Positions 6,787 to 10,510 of a stretch of DNA of 10,510 nt are shown piece after piece (the stretch's first letter is position 1; the number at the start of each line of letters is the position of its first letter). Under the pieces are notes generated by a model. That model worked only from the letters and a program-made list of their open reading frames with translations. It was not told the origin of the DNA and did no database searches. The DNA is from Desulfuromonadales bacterium (GTDB taxonomy: Bacteria > Desulfobacterota > Desulfuromonadia > Desulfuromonadales > UBA2294). The translations under genes and the position numbers were made by a program. Location: assembly GCA_014859615.1 (NCBI GenBank), contig JACUTX010000071.1, positions 1 to 10,510 on the forward strand, given 5' to 3'.

Positions 6787-7084
6787 TACAGGATGGCGCA
6801 CCAAAAATTGCTTCGACAACCGCTCTGGTCTCCGGGTTGACAACCTGATAAAAGACTTCGACGCCGTTGCGCTTCCCCTCGATGATCCCTTTGTTTTTCA
6901 ACAGTGCGAGATGCTGAGAAACTGTCGCCTGGGGAAGTCCGAGACACTCCCAGATTTTTTTGACATTACAGCTTTCCGAAATCAATCCGGCAATGATCTT
7001 GAGCCGCACCGGATGACCGAGGACTTTCAGAATTTCGGCCTCACGATCATAATTATTTTCCTTCTTAAACTCCACCTGGCTCAT
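6779..7084 (-). CDS. ArsR-family winged-helix transcriptional repressor
   Basis: A small dimeric DNA-binding regulator of 101 residues, normal for ArsR/SmtB proteins. VLGHPVRLKIIAGL (21-34) is the family's first conserved helix. GLPQATVSQHLALLKNKGII (49-68) is the helix-turn-helix with recognition helix, and EGKRNGVEVFYQVVN (69-83) is the beta-hairpin wing. The classic ELCVCDL metal site is absent, but Cys39 (SESCNVKK), Cys47 (IWECLG) and Cys99 are present, so a thiol, metalloid or redox signal is possible. This was not assigned. AAGGGA lies upstream of the ATG. The promoter region carries a candidate operator (7111-7130), suggesting autoregulation. It is transcribed away from the DUF3108-like gene and convergently to bioC. 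The regulated target is unknown; the divergent gene at 7267 is the nearest candidate. Confidence 0.9.
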   Translation of the reverse strand: MSQVEFKKENNYDREAEILKVLGHPVRLKIIAGLISESCNVKKIWECLGLPQATVSQHLALLKNKGIIEGKRNGVEVFYQVVNPETRAVVEAIFGAPSCSV

Positions 7085-7110
7085 AACATATTATCCCTTC
7101 AATCTACTCT

Positions 7111-7130
7111 GGATATGAATATATGGATAT
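7111..7130. promoter_or_regulatory. Candidate ArsR operator
   Basis: ATATGAATATATGGATAT (7113-7130) is palindromic at 14 of 18 positions. GGATAT also recurs at 7111 and 7125, 14 bases apart. AT-rich imperfect palindromes of this kind just downstream of or over the -10 are typical for self-regulated ArsR genes. It lies 27-46 bases upstream of the arsR ATG. Binding is inferred. Confidence 0.4.
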
Positions 7131-7156
7131 TAATAGGGCCCGAAGCTGTTTGTCAA
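7127..7156 (-). promoter_or_regulatory. Promoter of the arsR-family gene
   Basis: Reading leftward, a perfect -35 TTGACA (complement of 7151-7156) is followed by AT-rich -10 choices: TATTAA after 15 bases (7135-7130) or TAATAT after 18 (7132-7127). Each has four of six consensus bases. The -10 overlaps the palindrome at 7113-7130, as expected for repression by the gene's own product. Confidence 0.5.
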
Positions 7157-7182
7157 GCTGGAATCTTCTTTAAGTTTTTCTG

Positions 7183-7202
7183 CCATTTTCCTTTGAAAAT
7201 GG
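7183..7202. repeat. Perfect 8-bp inverted repeat upstream of the DUF3108-like gene
   Basis: CCATTTTC (7183-7190) and GAAAATGG (7195-7202) are exact inverted copies separated by CTTT. No T-run follows on either strand, so it is more likely a regulatory palindrome or leader hairpin than a terminator. It lies 65 bases before the ATG at 7267. TTGAAA (7193-7198) inside it could act as a -35, but no good -10 follows. Confidence 0.45.
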
Positions 7203-7266
7203 TAATCTGCTCGTATCGTTCTCGACCTCCTTTTGTTGGGTTACACTATTCTGGCTTGGGACTATC

Positions 7267-8067
7267 ATGATTCGAGTACTGCTCCTTTTTTCTGCCTGTT
7301 TTTTTCTGATAAATTCCACATTATTGCATGCTGACTCTTTTGCCGCAGCCGATACTTTTCCGACAATTGAAGAATTGGTCGGAACCGATCTGCGCTATAA
7401 AATTGCTTTTCTCTGGATGGATCATGTTGCTGACGGTTTTTTCAGTCTGGAAAAAGGGGAACAATCTAATACGTATCGCGCCCGGTTGTCGGCCAAAACC
7501 AGAGGCGTTTCTGCCTGGTTGACCAGCCACAGAATCCAGTCGTATGAAACTTTAATGCAGAAACAGGAACAGGGGAATCTTATCACCTTGACGCACGATT
7601 CCTCCATCGAGAAGGGTAAAGGCAAAGCAAAAAAAATTCGCATCAAACATTATGCTTTTGATCCGGATAATGGGGAGATCAGCGTCTCTAAAATCGCCGA
7701 TGGTGTACAGTGGTGGGAGAAGCATCTGCCGTTTTCAGCAGAGATGCCGGTCGATATTCTTACTGCTTACGCCAATCTGATGACCGGAGTTTATGGACCG
7801 CTCATACCGGGTTTGACTTATGAAGTACCGGCTTTCGGGGGGACAGATGTCGGTCTGATTAAGATTGAAATTTTGACGGACCGACAACGACCTGATTCGA
7901 GCTTCTTTCCAACAGGAGGGGTGTTGTGTCGATTTTCTGTTGATAAGGAGATTTTTGATACCAAGGAAGGTACGATTTACGTCTGGTATGATCGTGCCGG
8001 GAATCCGGCTCGCGGCGTTATCGAGAGTATTATCGGCATGGGGGATATTCGTGGGGTAATGCGTTGA
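7267..8067 (+). CDS. Secreted DUF3108-like protein
   Basis: A 266-residue exported protein of unknown function. Residues 1-22 form a signal peptide (Arg3, a hydrophobic stretch LLLFSACFFLI, cleavage likely after LHA). The mature part begins with LRYKIAFLWMDHVADGFFSL (42-61), then repeated short beta-strand-like segments: YRARLSAKT, RIQSYETLM and KKIRIKHYAFD. A central VDILTAYANLMTGVYGPLIPG region and the C-terminal GTIYVWYDRAGNPARGVI follow. This order (an intermediate-turnover-like start, an all-beta body and a DxLTAxxxL segment) resembles the DUF3108 family of periplasmic or outer-membrane-associated proteins. The family's role is not established. Only a weak Shine-Dalgarno (GGGA) precedes the ATG. 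It is monocistronic as far as visible, divergent from the ArsR-family gene, with a structured region after its stop. Recognition of DUF3108 is by pattern and could be wrong. Confidence 0.75.
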   Translation: MIRVLLLFSACFFLINSTLLHADSFAAADTFPTIEELVGTDLRYKIAFLWMDHVADGFFSLEKGEQSNTYRARLSAKTRGVSAWLTSHRIQSYETLMQKQEQGNLITLTHDSSIEKGKGKAKKIRIKHYAFDPDNGEISVSKIADGVQWWEKHLPFSAEMPVDILTAYANLMTGVYGPLIPGLTYEVPAFGGTDVGLIKIEILTDRQRPDSSFFPTGGVLCRFSVDKEIFDTKEGTIYVWYDRAGNPARGVIESIIGMGDIRGVMR

Positions 8068-8106
8068 GCCGCTTAATTGAGAGCTTTTAAACATGGTGCA
8101 AATTTT

Positions 8107-8149
8107 AAAAAAAAGATCCCGTACACGGAGGGGGGGTGTGTACGGGATC
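8107..8149 (-). terminator. Intrinsic terminator for leftward transcription
   Basis: GATCCCGTACAC (8115-8126) and GTGTACGGGATC (8138-8149) form a perfect 12-bp stem with an 11-base, G-rich loop. Read leftward, the hairpin is followed by eight U residues (complement of 8107-8114), a textbook intrinsic terminator for the cytochrome gene that ends at 8293. Read rightward, the T-run is interrupted: GGATCTTT follows at 8151-8158. That copy can also pair with AAAGATCC (8112-8119), so some termination of the DUF3108-like gene is possible. Confidence 0.78.
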
Positions 8150-8154
8150 AGGAT

Positions 8155-8177
8155 CTTTGGTCTGTTTCCAGCCAAAG
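8155..8177. repeat. Second hairpin adjacent to the terminator
   Basis: CTTTGG (8155-8160) plus CTG (8162-8164) pairs with CAG plus CCAAAG (8169-8177), giving a 9-bp stem with one bulged T and a 4-base loop. It starts five bases after the terminator stem ends. Together they make a compact double stem-loop. No T-run follows, and its role is unknown. Confidence 0.4.
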
Positions 8178-8205
8178 CTCGAAGTAACTGTATCGCTATT
8201 TTCAG

Positions 8206-8259
8206 ATAATTTCAAGAAAAAAGTAAAAAAATATATTGGTATAATATTTTTGAAATTAT
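8206..8259 (+). promoter_or_regulatory. AT-rich 10-bp inverted repeat enclosing a perfect extended -10
   Basis: ATAATTTCAA (8206-8215) and TTGAAATTAT (8250-8259) are exact inverted copies 34 bases apart. Between them TGGTATAAT (8237-8245) is a perfect extended -10 pointing right, without a recognisable -35. Transcription would start near 8252 and run antisense into the 3' end of the cytochrome gene. Promoter activity is conjecture, because AT-rich DNA often gives such matches. Confidence 0.3.
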
Positions 8260-8292
8260 GGAGAAGATAGTTCCCTTAATTTGCTTGTTTGA

Positions 8293-8619
8293 TTATTTTA
8301 CGTGACACTCCGAACATTTTTTACCGGCAACTTTCCCCGATTCACTCTTTTGGTGGCAATCTTTGCACAGTGCATGAAAGGCTTTTTTACTGTCGCTTGC
8401 CTTCACGCCGTCATGGCAGCTTCGGCATCCACCTGCATCGACCCCGTTGTGGTGACAGGTTGAGCAATCGGCTATTGCCGTCTGATGTTGCTGATGGTTG
8501 AAGGTAACTGTTCCTTGCTTGTTTTCCAGAGCAATTTCCGCCGGGCCATTCTCTGCCAGTGCGACAAAGCTTAAACTGAGAAAACAGATGACGATTCCTG
8601 AAGCAATAACTTTCTTCAT
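8293..8619 (-). CDS. Periplasmic tetrahaem cytochrome c3/c7-family protein
   Basis: A small electron carrier of the class III cytochrome type, expected to shuttle electrons in the periplasm between inner-membrane or hydrogenase-type donors and terminal reductases. Residues 1-22 are a signal peptide ending ALA. The mature protein is about 86 residues. There are four CxxCH haem sites: C52-H56, C65-H69, C85-H89 and C102-H106. Distal ligands fit H42 and H45 (FNHQQH), H57 (CHH) and H82 (AFH), so all four haems can be bis-His. The start ENKQGTVTFNHQQH resembles the three-haem cytochrome c7 of Desulfuromonas, but here the second haem site is present, as in cytochrome c3. AGGAG six bases before the ATG supports the start. 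A strong terminator lies downstream at 8107-8149. It is divergent from the membrane-bound regulator at 8872. Maturation would need a System II machinery like the one encoded at 1232-3075. Confidence 0.92.
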   Translation of the reverse strand: MKKVIASGIVICFLSLSFVALAENGPAEIALENKQGTVTFNHQQHQTAIADCSTCHHNGVDAGGCRSCHDGVKASDSKKAFHALCKDCHQKSESGKVAGKKCSECHVK

Positions 8620-8731
8620 GTTGATCTCCTTAGTTGTCGGTTAATACAAGTTTTTTTCATCCTTCGATCTGTTTTGAATATTAGCTGTTTTCAACTGAGG
8701 GTTCATCGGACATCTATCAAACTGTCTCTCG

Positions 8732-8807
8732 ATGTCTACCTTTAACCACGTAATTACAAGGCTTTACTCTATGTCTGTACACTGCTGATTTCGATTTATG
8801 TCGATAC
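8732..8807 (+). repeat. Three degenerate ATGTC-type direct repeats in the divergent intergenic region
   Basis: ATGTCTAC (8732-8739), ATGTCTGTAC (8771-8780) and ATGTCGATAC (8798-8807) are near-copies on the same strand, in the 252 bases between the cytochrome and regulator genes. They may be binding sites for the adjacent regulator. The spacing is uneven (39 and 27 bases), so chance is not excluded. Confidence 0.3.
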
Positions 8808-8819
8808 ATATATTTGCGT

Positions 8820-8847
8820 TTGCAGCTATAGAAGGCCGTGTTAGTAT
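8820..8847 (+). promoter_or_regulatory. Possible promoter of the membrane-bound regulator
   Basis: TTGCAG (8820-8825) and TAGTAT (8842-8847) are separated by 16 bases; each is a partial consensus match. The predicted start near 8854 leaves a leader of about 18 bases with GGAG before the ATG at 8872. No better pair was found closer to the gene. Confidence 0.3.
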
Positions 8848-8871
8848 GCTCGAAACGGATCGGAGATGAAA

Positions 8872-9768
8872 ATGGAACAAGATCTGACAAGTAAGGTTCA
8901 GCTCGACGGCTCTGCTATTCGACGGATTCGTGAGGAACAGAAACTGACCCAATACTACATAGCAAAGGTGGTTGGTGTTACGATCGATACGGTCTCACGC
9001 TGGGAGAATAATCGCTATCCGAGTGTGCGTCGGGAGAATGCACTTCTGCTCTCCGAGGCGCTGGGAGTGCCGGTGGAGTCTATTCTGTTGAAAGCGCGTC
9101 CCGTTTCTGCTCCCCGTCTGACCCTGAAAATTTACTTCATCTTTGCCGTCGTTACCCTGTTGCTGACTTTAGGACTCTTGTTTATTTTAAGGCAGTCCGC
9201 TGACGTCACTTATCAACTTTCAGTGCAACGGCTACTTCCGCCTCATACATCACTTGCAACGAAACTACCGGTCACGGTCTCTATCGATCTGGTCGGGGCT
9301 GTCGAGGGGATGGTTCTGCGGGAGGATTTTTCGAAAGGGTTCAAGCTGGTTGAGGCGACTCCTCCCCCTTCAAGCCTTGATAATGAATTCGGCTCTGCGC
9401 GCTGGATATTACGGGACCTCTCTGAGTCAGTACGGATCAATTATCTGCTTGAACCTGATCTTGAGTTTAAAATAGACGATTCGCTTGTTTTTCAGGGTGA
9501 GCTGATCGTAAAATCAAAAGGAGAAAACAGAAGTTCTGCTGTCTTGGGTGAGACATCAATTCCGATCAATATTTATCATTGGGCGGATGCAAATCGGGAT
9601 CTGGTGATCGATGATAGTGAAGCCCTTGATGCATCGGTTTTGGCGATGGCTATGAAAAATCTGGATATTGACTGGGCGCTGATTGAAGATATATGGGATG
9701 CCGGAGGTTATCGACTCGATTCTTCCTCTAATAAATTTATAGCGGCACGAAATAAAAACAGGCCGTAA
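8872..9768 (+). CDS. Membrane-anchored Cro/C1-type (XRE) regulator with periplasmic Ig-like domain and EF-hand loop
   Basis: A one-component transmembrane regulator of 298 residues. The cytoplasmic HTH_3 domain is at about 12-73: IRRIREEQKLTQYYIAKVVG (16-35), then VTIDTVSRWENNRYPS (36-51), with the family's SRWENxxxxP signature and LSEALGVPVESIL (60-72). One membrane span lies at about 83-107, leaving the C-terminal 190 residues in the periplasm. That part has a beta-rich stretch (about 112-234) with a GFKLVEATPPPSS motif. It is followed by WADANRDLVIDDSE, a near-perfect EF-hand or dockerin-type loop: D239, N241, D243, I246, D247 and E250. A helical tail follows (251-290). An upstream ATG at 8866 abuts GGAG with no spacing, while the ATG at 8872 has six bases, so 8872 is preferred. 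It is divergent from the tetrahaem cytochrome gene, a plausible target. The ligand and target are inferred. Confidence 0.85.
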   Translation: MEQDLTSKVQLDGSAIRRIREEQKLTQYYIAKVVGVTIDTVSRWENNRYPSVRRENALLLSEALGVPVESILLKARPVSAPRLTLKIYFIFAVVTLLLTLGLLFILRQSADVTYQLSVQRLLPPHTSLATKLPVTVSIDLVGAVEGMVLREDFSKGFKLVEATPPPSSLDNEFGSARWILRDLSESVRINYLLEPDLEFKIDDSLVFQGELIVKSKGENRSSAVLGETSIPINIYHWADANRDLVIDDSEALDASVLAMAMKNLDIDWALIEDIWDAGGYRLDSSSNKFIAARNKNRP

Positions 9769-9772
9769 CGCT

Positions 9773-9792
9773 CCAGGCAGCTCTCTTCCTGG
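9773..9792. terminator. Weak hairpin between convergent genes
   Basis: CCAGG (9773-9777) and CCTGG (9788-9792) form a 5-bp stem just after the regulator's stop, followed by a T-rich but broken tail (TTCTTCGGTTATTT). CGCTC (9769-9773) and GAGCG (9807-9811) form a wider pair enclosing it. It could end the regulator transcript; the nitroreductase stop is at 9801. Confidence 0.3.
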
Positions 9793-9800
9793 TTCTTCGG

Positions 9801-10349
9801 TTATTTGAGCGAATTTTTGTAGATGAACTTGATTTTTCCTGCCGGCAATTGAGTTTGTGGCAGCCCTGATTTTTCCTCGTTTGAGAAGCCGATGCCGATC
9901 ATACAGAGAATTCTGGAAGAATCGTTGATCTCCAGTAGCTTTTTCAGAAAGGTTTCGGAACTGGTTTTGTCGTCATGGAGTCTGTTTCTGATCTGTACCC
10001 AACAGCTCCCAAGTCCGAGATCATGAGCTGCATACTGCAGAGTGATGGCGGCAATGGCACTATCTTCGATCCAGACGTCAGAAAGCTCCTCGTCTGCGCA
10101 GATCACAACTCCGAGTGCTGCTCCTGCGACAAAAGCTGATCCGTGTGTTTTTGCCCGGCTCATTTTTTCGAGAAGTTCTCGATCTTCGACAAAAATAAAA
10201 TTCCAGGGCTGCTTTCCTCTGGATGTTGGCGCGCGCAACAGAGCTTCCTGCAGTTGAATGATTTTCTCCTGCGGCACTTCTTGTGGTGTGAATTGTCTGA
10301 TGCTGCGGCGATTGCGCAGCATCTGGATAAGAGGAGCAGTGTGGCTCAT
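9801..10349 (-). CDS. Nitroreductase-family FMN oxidoreductase
   Basis: A flavoprotein expected to bind FMN as a homodimer and reduce nitroaromatics, quinones or another electrophile with NAD(P)H. Its 182 residues are typical of the compact nitroreductase subfamily. RRSIRQF (14-20) is the N-terminal FMN-phosphate-binding signature. APTSRGKQPWNFIFV (40-54) corresponds to the family's APSxxNxQPWxF element, with Gly in place of Asn. EDSAIAAITLQYAAHDLGLGSCWVQIR (95-121) is the dimer and flavin-contact helix ending in GLGSCW. MIGIGF (150-155) and a basic C terminus follow. GGAGGTG with a short spacer before the ATG is a strong ribosome site. A Fur-box-like sequence lies 54-68 bases upstream. It converges on the regulator gene with 32 bases between. 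The physiological substrate is not known. Confidence 0.9.
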   Translation of the reverse strand: MSHTAPLIQMLRNRRSIRQFTPQEVPQEKIIQLQEALLRAPTSRGKQPWNFIFVEDRELLEKMSRAKTHGSAFVAGAALGVVICADEELSDVWIEDSAIAAITLQYAAHDLGLGSCWVQIRNRLHDDKTSSETFLKKLLEINDSSRILCMIGIGFSNEEKSGLPQTQLPAGKIKFIYKNSLK

Positions 10350-10402
10350 GATTCACCTCCGGTCTGTCGAGTCAGTTGGATTCGGTTTTCAGAATACATG
10401 AA

Positions 10403-10417
10403 TGATAATTATTATGC
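10403..10417. promoter_or_regulatory. Fur-box-like site upstream of the nitroreductase gene
   Basis: TGATAATTATTATGC matches 13 of 15 positions of the 7-1-7 Fur core TGATAAT-N-ATTATCA. Over the 19-base consensus, 14 positions agree (10398-10416). The site is in the presumed promoter region of the nitroreductase, suggesting iron-dependent control by Fur. AT-rich chance matches occur, and no clear -35/-10 pair was placed around it. Confidence 0.45.
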
Positions 10418-10466
10418 TCTGTTTTATCTTCAGATTTTTGTAACTATTCAGCAGTAGCGAAAAGGG

Positions 10467-10510
10467 TGTCATTCCCGAGGGTGTAATCGGGAATCCAGTC
10501 TTTAAAGCCA
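10467..10510 (+). repeat. REP-like dispersed palindrome (runs off the window)
   Basis: ATTCCCGA (10471-10478) and TCGGGAAT (10487-10494) form a perfect 8-bp stem with an 8-base loop, flanked by TGTC on the left and CCAGTC on the right. This TGTCATTCCCG...CGGGAATCCAGTC form is widespread as an intergenic repeat in proteobacterial genomes. It resembles the decayed copy at 11-38. Its right boundary is outside the window. Confidence 0.6.

Noticed and set aside
6731..7270. A 179-codon open frame on the plus strand
   Set aside because: It runs opposite the ArsR-family gene and through its promoter, shows no family pattern and overlaps the bioC end.
7267..7299. Lipoprotein signal in the DUF3108-like protein (FSAC, Cys11)
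   Set aside because: The cysteine comes too early, the -3 residue is Phe, and the hydrophobic stretch continues past it; an ordinary signal peptide fits better.
8258..8305. A 15-codon open frame after the extended -10 at 8237-8245
   Set aside because: It is too short, lacks a ribosome site and overlaps the cytochrome gene's end on the other strand.
8866..8871. Start of the membrane-bound regulator at the ATG at 8866
   Set aside because: GGAG touches this ATG directly, while the ATG at 8872 has normal six-base spacing.
1..10510. CRISPR array, tRNA, rRNA, transposase or phage genes
   Set aside because: No regularly spaced repeats, RNA gene signatures or transposase/integrase motifs were found on either strand.

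Overview
The window looks like a chromosomal segment of a mesophilic deltaproteobacterium of the Desulfuromonas/Pelobacter/Geobacter group (Desulfuromonadia). This assignment is an inference. It rests on a small periplasmic multihaem cytochrome whose N-terminal part resembles Desulfuromonas cytochrome c7, a System II (ResB/CcsA) cytochrome c maturation pair, a biotin operon opening with bioW, a BirA-type operator and moderate GC content. No rRNA, tRNA, CRISPR array, complete insertion sequence or phage gene is visible.

Layout, left to right. Positions 1-138 are a leader with a degraded REP-like palindrome. Positions 139-1134 (+) encode a sugar-phosphate nucleotidyltransferase with a left-handed beta-helix tail. 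It converges on a minus-strand pair, ccsA (3075-2284) then resB (2281-1232), which together would form a haem-handling cytochrome c synthase; its CcsA has an unusual haem-binding motif. A divergent control region at about 3076-3207 contains a clear BirA operator (3146-3177) overlapping a strong -35 box. It drives a tightly coupled plus-strand operon, bioW-bioF-bioH-bioC (3208-6749), in which every gene overlaps the next. bioA, bioD and bioB are not in the window.

Downstream are an ArsR-family repressor (7084-6779, -) with a likely autoregulated promoter, a secreted DUF3108-like protein (7267-8067, +), a structured intergenic region with an intrinsic terminator (8107-8149, acting leftward), a tetrahaem cytochrome c3/c7-like protein (8619-8293, -), a divergently transcribed membrane-anchored Cro/C1-type regulator with a periplasmic Ig-like domain and an EF-hand-like loop (8872-9768, +), and a nitroreductase (10349-9801, -) preceded by a Fur-box-like sequence. 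The window ends in a second, better preserved REP-like palindrome.

How the genes work together. The bio operon appears to encode two independent entries to the pimeloyl group: BioW activates free pimelate, while BioC and BioH disguise and unmask a pimeloyl chain made by fatty-acid synthesis. Both feed BioF. BirA with biotinyl-AMP would repress the whole unit. CcsA/ResB would mature c-type cytochromes such as the tetrahaem protein, although the two loci are separate. The most interesting points are the dual pimelate route, the membrane-bound regulator with a calcium-type loop facing the periplasm next to a periplasmic cytochrome, the altered WWD motif of CcsA, and the compound hairpins near 8107-8260.
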